From: Allantophomopsis cytisporea
Taxonomy: Eukaryota; Ascomycota; Leotiomycetes; Phacidiales; Phacidiaceae
Assembly: GCA_024752435.1 (NCBI GenBank)
Contig: CP103027.1
Span: 248,001 to 312,000, forward strand
DNA: 64,000 nucleotides
Direction of reading: 5' to 3'
A model generated the notes under the pieces. That model did not search any database, had not been told where the DNA came from, and was given only the letters and a program-made list of their open reading frames with translations. A program made the translations under genes and the position numbers. Below, piece after piece: positions 33,876 through 45,310 of the stretch. Each line of letters opens with the position of its first letter. Within the stretch, counting starts at the first letter, position 1.

Positions 33876-35233
33876 TCATGGGGTGCATGTCGCTACAATC
33901 GAAAGTCTTATGAGCTCAAGAAGAGTCGTTAGTAGATTTCTGGTGAAAAAAAAGCTGAAGATTCGCATCACAACCAGACACGGAGAAAATCTTCTTGATT
34001 TGAGAGTGTGATCTATAGAATACTATAAAAACCTATCACATCATGGTGTGGACTATTTTCCAACAAAGGCATATGTCGCAGATGCTGATTGGCTCCCTCT
34101 ACGAACCATACAGACTGCATGTATTCCTAAAGTATTGTCATCGGTGTTGATCTCGCCACAATTTCAACTCTCATCACTATTAACGACACCTAACAGATCG
34201 AGGATCCTTACGGCAAGCATAATGCTGAGGCGCAACACGTTTGTCGATTGTTGCTTGCTTTGGAGGGTGAAGGGGAAAGAAGATCTCCTTCAGCACATAG
34301 GCCCTTAAATACTTCACTTCAAGACTTCACTTCGAGTACATTTCTTGTTCACTCACAACTGAATACATCTCACCTACCAAGTACACATCCAGTACCTCTA
34401 TTAAGTTCTTCACAAAACGCCACATAATCCAACACTTAGCTAAATCCCCTCTACACCAAGTCCAAGTCTAGACGAATTACGTGAACCCACAAATCCAACA
34501 CAGCACATCGCATCAAGCCAACCTTCAAATCAAAGAACAGATCAAGATCATCTGACCAACTCCATCACTCAGCCCCTCATACCCATATCAGTTGTATACC
34601 CACCCCAGCCATCACCAGTCCCAAACTTTCACATGACCAAGCAGTAAGTACCAATACCAAACCACTAGCATTCCCAAACGCAGCCAGCTCGACCAACGGC
34701 CAAGCCGAATAAAACGGTCACAAGACGAACGTCAGGCTTCCCATTCCTACCACAATCCATTCGCAACAAAGTACAGCACAGTACAGCACAACACGGCTCA
34801 ACGCGGCAGATCAACCCATCGGCCAGCGCCGCCATCACACACAGAAAAAAGCACAGCAACACACCGAAGATTAAGGAGAGAGCTAAACACTCGATGCTCT
34901 CAATGCTCTACTCTAGCCAAATGACCAGTCGTGCGGAGCGTATTTCCCGAGCACGGAAGAGCCAGCACCGGTGCGGGTAGTGTGGTGATGGTGCGTGGCC
35001 GAGGTATTCGAAGACCTGCGAAATGTCAGTGTCACTGTCATGGAAGGTTCCTGATGGAAGATGTCTGCATGACTTTTTGGGGGGGAAATTTGCTTCGGAA
35101 ATGCGGGGTAGCGAGGGGGTAGCGTGCGCCTTGTGGGCATCGTGTTCCAAGTTGGGAGTGGAGGGGGGGGTTTTGGACGCCAAGCTGGTTTGAGGGTTGA
35201 GGGTAGGGAGGCTTGAGTGGATGCGGTGCTGGT

Positions 35234-35257
35234 GTGAGGTGAGGTGAGGTGAGGTGA
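35234..35257. repeat. GTGAG pentanucleotide repeat
   Basis: Nearly five perfect tandem GTGAG units. Confidence 0.85.
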
Positions 35258-35644
35258 AGGTATTCTATTCCATCTTGGTGTGTATTTCTGGATTTTTGGA
35301 TTCCAACCGTGGACTATTGACTATTGGATTCGTATTTCATTTTGGCATGATTCAAAGTCAGAGAACCTTCGTACATGTAGTGGAGTTTGAGAACTTGAGA
35401 TTTACTGTTCGTGCCTCCTAAGGAGTGACTGTCACTGTTATTCACATCAGACTCCTGATCCTGATCTGGGTCTCTGAATATCCTATGGATATCAACATCG
35501 CAGGACAAACGCATTGAAAAGATGAGTCAGGAATTCTTCAATGCAGAAACGAATTTAAAGACAGCGATCATCCGCGTATAGCCGGCCACAGCACTGTTCG
35601 CCGGTCGGTCGATACAGACACAAAGCAATTCCACAAGCACAGCA

Positions 35645-35880
35645 ATTTCTTTCTCTTTTCTCTTTTCTCTTTCCATTGTGCATTTTTCTCTTTTTTTCTT
35701 CAGTAATTCGCCTGCGCCCAGCCAAGTCTAATTTTCTTTTTTTAAAACAAATCTTGTCTGACACACGCCTCAATCATTTTTTTTTCTTCTTCTTTTCTTT
35801 TTTCCGCTTTTCATTAGCCTCCCCGCCAACGCTCCACCCCTGACCTTGATTTTTTTTTGGTCGAGTTTTTCTTTTTTTCT
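35645..35880. other. Polypyrimidine-rich tract
   Basis: Dense T/C runs (TTTCTC units, several T stretches of 7 or more) on the plus strand. Possibly a core promoter or 5' UTR pyrimidine tract for a transcript I cannot see. Confidence 0.4.
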
Positions 35881-37144
35881 GGGGAAAGGAAAATTTCAGT
35901 TGGCCGCTGGTGCGCGATGGGAGAAATGATGCGATGATGTGAGTCTTAGCGGTAGGGTTAGTGGTGAGTCAAAATCGAGGGAGGCGAGCGCGGATAGACG
36001 GACGCGCGCTCGGGTAGTCTGGCGCTTTTGGACCTTGGTGCGTCGGTGGGCGCTATGGGCGGTGGGTTTCCTTTGTGTTTTTGGTGGAGCTGCTATTTGG
36101 ATTTGCCTGTTTCCGTGGCTATGATGAGGGATAATTCTGTTGTGATGAGCAGAATTGGCGATGGAGAGGCGAAGCAGCAAGGGGAATCCTTTTGAGGGTA
36201 GGTGAAGATGGTTGTTGGGCTGGTGATGAGGCATTTCACTCTTGGCCTGTATGGACTTGTGAGGACGGACACGGTATTGCGTATGGTGGTATGGACATCT
36301 GAATGAGTGAAGTCTTAAATTCGATGTCTTATTCATTCTTCTGGAAGGACGCGCTTTCGCTTTCAATTTCCACTGCGGGTAGAGAATGTCGGCACTCGAG
36401 TCACAATATGCCGGAGTCTGATGAGACGGCAGTCACGTTTTACTTTAATTTCTGGAGGCTCGATGAGAGATTTATTATTATGGAATCATGTTATTTAGAT
36501 GAGAATGATTGCATGTGGCACGTGTGCTAAGAATAGATGAGCGATGGCTGTGGGTGGTGGTGGTGGTTCAGATCAGAATGATGTCGAAAGAAACATGATC
36601 AGATCTACATGCGACGTGATGTGATGATCATCCATCATTCCGCGGTAGAGCCTCAGCATTCCACGGTGAGTGGTCGTGAGACACGTTGGAGGCCCACGTT
36701 CCTCGTCGTCCGCTTCTCCACAGCTTCCACAACTTCCAAACAAGTTTGAGGGATAAAATAAATCCAGAGTGGTGGGAGTTGGCAAGTTGAGGGGAACATG
36801 AATAAGGGGATCTCAAACAGGTATGAAATGTACAGATCGATGTACATATGTTGAGATGTACGTATGAAATTAATAAGAGAAAGGAGTATTCTTGTACGCA
36901 ACGAATACGAATGAAATGACTGGTGATGAAACGTGGATGGAGTCTAGGACAATGTCAAGAATAGATGTACGTAGTAAGTATGTATTCATTCTCTTCTGTG
37001 CTTTGATGATGCTTTGATGTGATCGAGTCGTGACTGATTCCCCTTCGGTCGTGCGTGTGCTCGTGATTGACATGCTGAGTGGTGAATATGATGAAGATGA
37101 TGAATATAGTCAAGTCAAGTCAAGTCAATGATGAATAAGTGATC

Positions 37145-37147
<3 letters not shown>

Positions 37148-37183
<36 letters not shown>
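37148..37183. repeat. GTA trinucleotide microsatellite
   Basis: Twelve perfect GTA units. Confidence 0.95.
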
Positions 37184-37872
37184 CTGAGTGCTTTGATGAT
37201 GAGTCCTTTCCCCTCATCCTCAAGTCAACTCACCCAACCCCCTCTCTCCCATCATTCCATTCAATTCCCACCATGACATTTCCATTACCCTCATTTTACC
37301 CCATCGCAACTTCTGGTGCTCGCTTAGTCACATCCCAACACCGACGCACCCAGAACACCTGCCCCATGCCCCTCGCCCATTGGCCAGCCTAGACCACACT
37401 ATTACGAGAAGTTTTTTTGCCCAGAGACAGCACATGATGAGCTATGGCTCGGAGCTTTGCAGTTAACTGCAATACGCTAACAGCTAACTGCAAAGCGCAT
37501 CATACCATCGTGAGAATTTGCAAAGGAGTGTTGCATAGTTATGGGGCGAAGGGCGACGAAAGAGTCATCTGCCATGCGAAGGCGTGCGTACTACACAATA
37601 TTGTGAGAGGGGGAGGGAAAAAAAACCTGATGAAGTGACTGATATAAGATGTTGCTATATTTCCACTAATTACAGGTCTACTCATTCAATATCAAAAACA
37701 TCCACATTGTCATATACACATACATACATACACTCATCCGGTGTTGAATACATATATATCCCGTCTCAAAGCATACATACATTTTCAAGTACTCATATCA
37801 AGTACACCTCACCACAACCAACCAACAACAATCACCACTACTTTCGTTCAACATCAACTACAAACCCTCAGC

Positions 37873-38325
37873 ATGCCTTCCTACCAGATCAACGAGCCTC
37901 ACCCAACGGTCCGCACCAACAGATACATTCACGCAGGCCGCGGTGGATCAGGCAACCTCTTCAGAGCCCCAGAGACCAGCTCCGGCGCAACAGCTCGTGG
38001 TCCAGCCTCCCTCTTCGCCAACGGTCTCCCAGCCAGCAGCAAGAACTTCAGTGCAGGTCGTGGTGGTGCCGGTAACATTCACCCAACCGCCAACAAGGCA
38101 TCCTTCGACTTCGACGAGGAGCTGCGCCTCCAGGCAACCCGCGACAGCATGAAGAGCACCCACACCAAGTGGCACATTGGACGAGGAGGAGCCGGAAACC
38201 TGGCCTGCGAGCGCCCAACGTCCTCATCATCGCGCAAGAACTCCTCGTCATCGGTCGACTCCAACGATTCCGTCAGATCCGCCGGCTTCTTCAAGAGAAT
38301 GAGCGCTAGCATCACTCGCCCATAG
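37873..38325 (+). CDS. DUF3602 (Par32-like) small protein
   Basis: A single exon of 150 residues. Three copies of the family signature are visible: GRGGSGN (residue about 24), GRGGAGN (about 61) and GRGGAGN (about 101), each preceded by A/I-x. The C-terminus is serine-rich and ends with GFFKRMSAS. In yeast the DUF3602 protein Par32 becomes hyperphosphorylated on TORC1 inhibition and restrains ammonium transporters; a similar nutrient-linked role is possible but not shown here. The start chosen is the ATG giving MPSYQINEPHPT; a 5' in-frame ATG at 37741 would add 44 residues of poor quality in what looks like a C/A-rich 5' leader. Confidence 0.85.
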   Translation: MPSYQINEPHPTVRTNRYIHAGRGGSGNLFRAPETSSGATARGPASLFANGLPASSKNFSAGRGGAGNIHPTANKASFDFDEELRLQATRDSMKSTHTKWHIGRGGAGNLACERPTSSSSRKNSSSSVDSNDSVRSAGFFKRMSASITRP

Positions 38326-39556
38326 ATGCTTCCCTTCCATCTGCTTTAAGCATCCCTCATAGCGGCTTTGGAGTTCACAGCATTCTCGGCTTGCATAGCA
38401 TTGCGTTGCATTTCTTCTTCATTTTCAACAATCAACCATTCATCTCTACCATCATCATCAATTGGGCCTACGGGAGGGGAAATCGGAAAAAATCAAAAGT
38501 GCATTTACAAACGGCGTTTTCAACATATATACCACAACATTTCAAACCTAACGACATTTACGAACTAGGGGCGCGGGATACAACCACACAAAAAAAGCGG
38601 CATTGGAAAATAAATCGGTCTATATCGCCTCAAGACTCTTCACTCGTTTCGTGTCTTGGTGATTTCTCTATTCGGATATTGGACCTGGAAAATATGATAC
38701 CCCATTTTTGTTTGGTCGCGTTTGTAGTTTTAGTATATCATAGCATAGCATAGCTTTTGCGAATTAATATGGGCTTTTAACAAGCACCGCACACACAACA
38801 CACTTGACTTCTTTTCCTGAGTGACTCAATGCATACGACATCATACAAGACTGCGTGATCAAATGATGAAGTGATCAGGTGATGAGTTGACGTGGTGACA
38901 GCGCTGTCAGTGCTCCATTCCAAACAATTGTGTGCTTCGCACGGCATCCTCACCATTTCGCACGCACCCCTCACGATACCTACCCATCCCATCCAATCCT
39001 TTCCAAAACCAATCACCAACTAAATTCAATCTCACTCTCACTCTCGTATCCCATTCCTTCAAGCACGTCACTACACCGCACTTCCCCCCTTACGTACTCC
39101 ATACTCCATACCCCAGACTTCAGCCCTGAGGGTGAGGGGCATCTTTTCATGTCCATACCTGCCCTTGTTCCTTCGTCTACCCTTGTATTCCCCACATCTC
39201 CCACATTGTGCCTCACTGCCGAGACATGCGATTGGCGTGTTATGTAACAGATAGGATTCTGTCTGGGGGCTTTTTCTTGTTACGTTTGAGGTTTTGTTGG
39301 GTTGGAGGAGGGAATGAACTGCCGTGTGTGAGTGCGGTTATGTAATTTCGGGCTTTGGTGAGGTAAGTGATGTGTTGCTGATGGGGTTGGATCGTGAGTT
39401 GAGTGGAGTTGGGATGGGATGGGATGCGAGGAGTTTGGTTTGAGCATGATACTTGCTGTGTGGGGTGGGTTGGTGTGTATAGACTGTAGAGGGAATTTGT
39501 GTTGATGTTACTGAAGCGTTGGCTGCGGTGAGGACTACCTGGAGTTTTGGGTCGAG

Positions 39557-39589
39557 GAGAATGAGAATGAGAATGAGAATGAGAATGAG
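39557..39589. repeat. GAGAAT hexanucleotide repeat
   Basis: Five tandem GAGAAT units. Confidence 0.85.
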
Positions 39590-40892
39590 CTGAGTTGTAG
39601 ATGGAAGATTGTGGAGAGGTCGGTGTGAGCTCGATGACAAAAGTGTGCGAAGAATAAGGATGTTGGCTTTGTTTAGTTCTTGTGATTCTATAGTAGAACA
39701 CGTGAGTTTGCTGGTACATATATGGAAGACATCGCTTGAATACTTGCTTGCTCGGGAAGTATGCCGACTACGATGGACTCTGTTCCCATTCTTGTACGAG
39801 GAACCTTCATGAAGCGTAGATGATGGTGGGAGCGTCAATGATGGTAAGAATGCAGACGATAATGAAGGGCGCAACGGGGGGTGCTAGACCATCAGTGAAG
39901 GAGTATAATTGTGCGCGCGGCGCATGAATGCCTTTTTCTTTTCTGGCTATTTTTGGTGATCTGGAGAGAGTGGTAAGTGCTGCTTTATAGTAAGTATCAG
40001 AACTTGTGTTTGATTTAGGACTTTGGGAACGCACCTTATATCTTCCAAAACTCAATGAAGTTCTGTATAACTTTCACCTGGAGGTAGATGTAACAGATTT
40101 TACTACATTATTATATTGAGATATACTCTACCATTGCTACATAATTAGTCCCTCAACACTTTCGCATATTTGAAGAAGAATAATGTATACATCGAGTTGG
40201 AGAGTCTATACCAATCATTCTACTCAAAGCAAATCAACCTTTCATGTTTCTTGATGCTTTGATATAACCATAACCATTTCAACAGCCACAGCAACAGCTA
40301 TAGTACTGCGAGCAAAGAAAAGTCCATCTTTGTGAATAATGCACGACTCCGTTTTGCTCTTCGAGCTGGTCGATCACCACTTGATATGGCCTGTGCTTCA
40401 GACCATCGAATCTACAATGCGAGATAAATGCACATATAATATACTCAAGGACAATGCAAACTTCTCTCTATACCGGGTGAACTATATGACCCTCCTCATT
40501 ACAGTCAACTTTGTCCTTGATGGGTGATGCTGATGTGAATGATAGGTTCACTATAGAAGTCTAGATATTCTTTAAGGGGCTTATAGATAGCTACGATAAT
40601 GTGAGCCTCCGTTTAACGCTTCTCAGAGTCTCTACCGAGCTGTCAGATCTGGCTTGGGATTGTGAGCTTTTGTAAAGATATTGCTCCAACCTCGAGTGAG
40701 TAGCGCCATTTCAAGCGTAGAATCTCAACCTTGATACACGACCATAGCAAAAGGATAAACCATACAGCCCCGCTAATCCAGTTAAAAAGAGATGCAAAAA
40801 CATAGTTGGCAAAAGATCAATCCACAGGACCTTCGATTCGGTCGTGTGGTATTGCAGAAACCCCTCTAGGGTTTGCTTTCCGTATTTGGTCG

Positions 40893-40975
40893 TTGTGGGG
40901 AATCGAACACATGTTTATTACCTTGTCCAACTTCGCAGTGATAGCTAAGGAAATCTACCACTGCACCATAAAGGC
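40893..40975 (-). other. tRNA-like element with A and B boxes
   Basis: On the minus strand TGGTGCAGTGGTAGA is an excellent pol III A box and GTGTTCGATTCC, about 60 nt further, an excellent B box. The anticodon and acceptor stems do not fold well, so I call it a tRNA-derived remnant or SINE head rather than a functional tRNA. Confidence 0.4.
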
Positions 40976-42875
40976 TATTGGATGCTCGGAGTCTGCCTTT
41001 TAACAAATATAACATTGTCTGCGGATTCCTATTTGTGAGGTGTGAGTATGCTACAGGTGCTAGCTGTAGCATTACCAAGAACCACTCACATTGAAGCTAC
41101 AGCTGCATTTGAGATGCCACGCGCAGCTGGATATGAAGGAAGTCTTCGAAGATGTATATCGATTCAATGAAGGTTCCCGCTGATGCTATTGAAATGAACC
41201 GGGCTTATAAGCACTTTTATTTATTTATTTTGGTCTTGGTTCGTAATTATTCCCATTAAGAGACGGGCTGTTGAAGGTTTCTCACTTTCCTAAGTGAGCT
41301 CCTAAATAATACCACACTTTTGTATCTCTATGCTCACATAGTATTAGATCACTCCAGAAGGCCTGTAAAAACTACAAGAAGCAGAATCTTAACAAATCTC
41401 CTTTGTCCAAGTTGAATAGCGGAGAATGCGTAACCTCTTGGTTACAAGCTCGACTACCCATCGTCATATACATATGATGAATACAAAAGTTTGCCCATCC
41501 ATAGCTAAAGGATAAACTTAAGATCAGGTAGATCTCTTTGTGGGGCATTTTAGTGCAAACAATGAGGAAACAAAGTATTCCCATCTGTAGTCCTTTTGCA
41601 AATTTATCCTCTATTTTGGTGAAGTCTGCAACGATGTCAACATGCTAATCTATTATTTGCTCTTTCAAACATATCGAAGAAGTTTTTGGGCAGCTGTGTC
41701 TCTTTCTGGAGATCTATGATTGCTGAAAACTCTATATCTTTCATAAGGAGGTTTACATGAATTTTTAGCCTTACTGACTCTATCTTTTGTCCGCCAACCT
41801 TAACACGAAATATAATATAGTTGAGGCTGTTAATCTTCGAGATCTCTATGGCTTAGAGGTGGATATATAGAACATTATTACCAGTTAGCGCCTTTGCTAT
41901 TATCAGCCCAGTCAAGTGATGGATTGGAGAAGACGTTCTTTACAGGCCTATACTCCGGGTAGATCGATCTCATGGTTGGAAAGAACAGGCAAGCATACAA
42001 TCTGGATGACGACGAACGTTAGGACTTTACTTCTTTTTGCCTTTGATTGCATCATCAAACATCTAGATTGGACTGAGGGTATTTAGGGAACTGTCAGTGT
42101 TGGATCAACCTTCACGTGAGTGTCTACAATTGGCTTATTTGATGAACTTGACGAGAAAGAATTGCGTCTTCAGGCTCTCAAAGGGTCAAGATGGTGTTGA
42201 AGTGAATAGCATCAAACTTTTCCGGATCAGATTCTAGATGTTTTCCACGACGATCTTGTACTCTTGAAACATTAATGAAAGATCCGTAGCAGAATTATGA
42301 TGTCTGCTCAATTTATGCTAAATGGCGACTGTATTAGTCTCAACTACAGTATACGTACTATGTATTTCCGTCAACTATCTGGACCCGGTCGGAAATGCGG
42401 GTAAATAGCACGCCTTTTTAGTTATACATGCCGAGATTAAGGATAAAAAAAGGCTGGGAGTATAGAATTACATAGATGTGTTCGTGGTGAGGAGAAGAGA
42501 CCAAGGAGGTGCCATTAAGATTAACACCAAATAAAAGGTGAAGGGAGAATGAACAAAGAGAGGAGTCTATGGTCTGACTAGTAAAGCATGGACATATCAT
42601 CTGGAATAATAATCTACAGCCGTAAATACCTTTCTACATCGAGAAAGGGAATGCCTTTGATATGGCTTTCTTTTACCACCGATAAGCACACTAAAGGTCT
42701 TCCAAAATAGGAATAATGTTAGGAACATTACTCGTTCTCTTCTATATTTCATCAAATACATTGAGATAAGATTTTGATAACCAGCCGAGATAACATACAC
42801 AATATTCATACAGCCATTCTACATGCCACATGCATTAATTTCCAGACAAAATACACTTATCTACCTACCTAGGTA

Positions 42876-44174
42876 CTATCTTCGTACACCAACCTTCTTG
42901 CCACCCTTTGCGGACTTTCCAGCAGCAACGAGCTCAGGAATGGCACTATTCGCCTTAGCCATCGAACCTCCAGCGCTGTAAGCTAACTTGATTTGTCTTC
43001 TACCATCGACAACTCTGCCTTCCAAGATATTCTGCTGCTGAGTAATCATGGTTTGTTCGCGGATTGCGGCAAGTTCGGCAACTCGCTCAGGCGTCAGACG
43101 CCACTCCTTGGGGAACTTGGGCTTAACCTTGAAGGTGTGATGACGGGTGTCCAATGGAACATCCTCAAAGGTATCTTTTGGATCCTGCTGTATGTTAGGA
43201 TTGAGAAGTCATGAAGAGTAGAGGGAACGTACTCTTGCCTCAGTCAAAAGAGTATCGACCAAATCACCCAAGTATCTCTTGTTCTGTGCTTGTGACTGGA
43301 ACATCTCACTGCTCATCTTGATGATGTCCTTCTCCGGGTTCCATCTAACACCAGCAATCTTTCTCAACTTATCCTTCTGTAGATCGGTAAGGTTTGGCAT
43401 ATCAGCTGGGCAGAATTCCACAACAACTTTCTTCTCTGCTGGATGCTGCTCGCCCATGTAGGTGGTATATCTAAATCGGAGAGGCTCACTTAAGGTAGGA
43501 GGTTCGAAGGGCTTCGACATCTCTGCAAGTCGCATCAGTACTGAACCTCAGTCGCAGTTGACCTACTTACTGGCAAGCAAAGGCATCTCCCAGGCCGCCA
43601 AACGAGCATACTCTCTCAGTTCTCTGTGCTGCTCCAAATCTCCATGTGCGAGACTGGAAATATCGTCCTCCGCGAACTCCTCATCCGGTCCCACCTCCTC
43701 AACAGCTTCCTGTCCATCCGACCAGAAACCATTCTTATATCTACCCAGCTTTGGCTCTCTGAAAGGCGTAGATATCTTCCCAGCCTTTTCAATTGCGGCG
43801 TGCATGACGTCTTGCATACGTTGCAGGACCTCTGGCTTCGAAAAATGCTCTTCGAGGTCTCGGGCGTCAGCCTCATATTGTCGCTTCTCGAGATCGGTCA
43901 TAGACTCGTACACGGCTTTTTCATGAGGTTCGAGCTTGTTGATGAGTTTTTGTGTGGCCTTGGGGATCCCTGAGGAAGCTGATGCTGCAGGTGCGGTACG
44001 AGCTGCTGGTGGGCTCTTGACCTTGGGCTCTGTTGGACGCTCTTCATCGTGTCGCATGGAAGTCGTCGCGAAGTGTCTCCGTCGGCCAATTGATCTGTAC
44101 GTGTTCGGTCGCGTGGCAATTCGACATTGGCAAGTCTTTGCCGTAAGGCGAAGACTTTGTACTGCGCTCGCCAT
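42876..44174 (-). CDS. RSM24: Mitochondrial ribosomal small-subunit protein mS35
   Basis: Three exons (44174-43571, 43522-43233, 43184-42876) give 400 residues. The first 45 residues are basic with many Arg and Ser/Thr and no acid (RSIGRRRHFATTS), a mitochondrial presequence. The mS35 core follows: a KLEPHEKAVYESMTDLEKRQYE helix, FCPADMPNLTDLQKDKLRKIAGVRWNP, and PKFPKEWRLTPERVAEL near the C-terminus. This corresponds to yeast Rsm24. The acceptor of the last intron is a CAGCAG tandem, so a one-glutamine variant is possible. The gene is divergent from ALG13 with 354 bp between starts. Confidence 0.87.
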
Positions 44175-44528
44175 GGTATTGGTTTGTGGATGGCGATGGA
44201 CGATAGCTCGAATGCACTCAACATTGATTTTTGATATTGTGGCCTCAAGAGCAAGGCCGCAGCAGTTGGAGGAACATCATTTATCCGACTATCGGAGTTT
44301 AAGCCTCAGGCTATAACTCCGATAAGCATTGCTTGTGATATCTAGAGTCCAATTAGACAATCCGGGGAAAGCTACCTTCAATAGCAACAAAATAAACATC
44401 CAATGCTTTGAGAGCACTTCTATAACTTCATTGACTCTTGTTATTGATCACGTACATAAACAATTCTTGCAACAACCTTCGAAAGGTGTCTACATTGTCT
44501 TGCATTACATGGCCCAGATCCCTTCACA
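44175..44528. promoter_or_regulatory. Shared upstream region of mS35 and ALG13
   Basis: A 354-bp spacer between divergent starts. No specific motif is convincing. Confidence 0.4.
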
Positions 44529-45310
44529 ATGACTTCCACAACTGTTGGATATCCTCGAAGAGTGTGCTTTGTAACTATTGGAGCGACGGCAGGATTCAAG
44601 GTTAACGCGTCATGAGATCACATATCTATTGAAAATATTATTGACAAATCGACAGGCTCTGATCGAAGCCGTTCTCGACCCAAAATTCCTCCAGACATTA
44701 TCGAGGTTCCAATACACGCGTCTCGTCATCCAAGCAGGGCCAGACATGCCTCATTACCACGTTACCAAGCCCAAATCCTTTGAAGCAAGCCACGGCATTG
44801 ATATAAGTGCTTTCGATTACAACAAGACAGGTCTTGGGCAAGAGATGCGGGGATGCCAAGCAAAACCACCTTCTGTGCGCGAGGGCCTGGTGATTAGTCA
44901 TGCCGGTAAACTTCTTATTCACGATGTCATGTTGCAACAATGACTGAATTATACGACAGGGTCTGGCTCGATTCTAGATGCTCTCAGGGTAGGAGTTCCA
45001 TTTGTTATGGTCCCAAATCCCTCCCTGCTCGATGATCACCAGACAGAATTGGCAATCGAAATCAAGAGTCAGGGCTATGGGATTCATGGAGACTTGAAGT
45101 AAGTGCCGTCCAATGCCTCGCCTATATCTACATGATTCTTATGACAGCAGGAATCTTGTTCGCGCCTTGGAGAAAAATGAAATCGAAGCAAAGAGTCGTA
45201 CGGGCTGGCCTCCTGTACAAACGGCTTTGGATCCCAATGGACGTGGGTTAGTAGGTGTGATGGATGAGGAAATGGGTTATGAAGCACGAATGAGAGAGAC
45301 TCTTGACTGA
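44529..45310 (+). CDS. ALG13: UDP-GlcNAc transferase subunit ALG13
   Basis: Four exons (44529-44600, 44656-44905, 44960-45098, 45151-45310) give 206 residues, the usual size. VCFVTIGATAGFKALIEAVL is the Gly-rich N-terminal strand-loop-helix of GT-B folds; VISHAGSGSILDALRVGVPFVMVPN is the UDP-GlcNAc binding block; LLDDHQTELA follows. ALG13 is the catalytic cytosolic partner of membrane-bound ALG14 and adds the second GlcNAc to dolichol-PP-GlcNAc in the ER N-glycosylation pathway. Splicing of the second intron creates the SHAGSGS motif exactly, which supports the model. Confidence 0.92.

Larger units (their letters stand above)
32442..37872. other. Long gene-free region with simple repeats
   Basis: In 5.4 kb I find no supported coding gene. 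It includes a run of 12 G (32824-32835), AT-rich sequence to about 34.3 kb with a tRNA-like stretch, a GTGAG repeat (35234-35257), a T/C-rich block (about 35645-35880) and a GTA microsatellite (37148-37183). The final part is the 5' flank of the DUF3602 gene. Confidence 0.5.
38326..42875. other. Long gene-free region
   Basis: Contains the 3' UTR of the DUF3602 gene, a GAGAAT hexanucleotide repeat (39557-39589), AT-rich sequence at 40.0-42.8 kb with a tRNA-like element (40893-40975), and one minus-strand frame without ATG (41637-41846). No supported gene. Confidence 0.45.
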
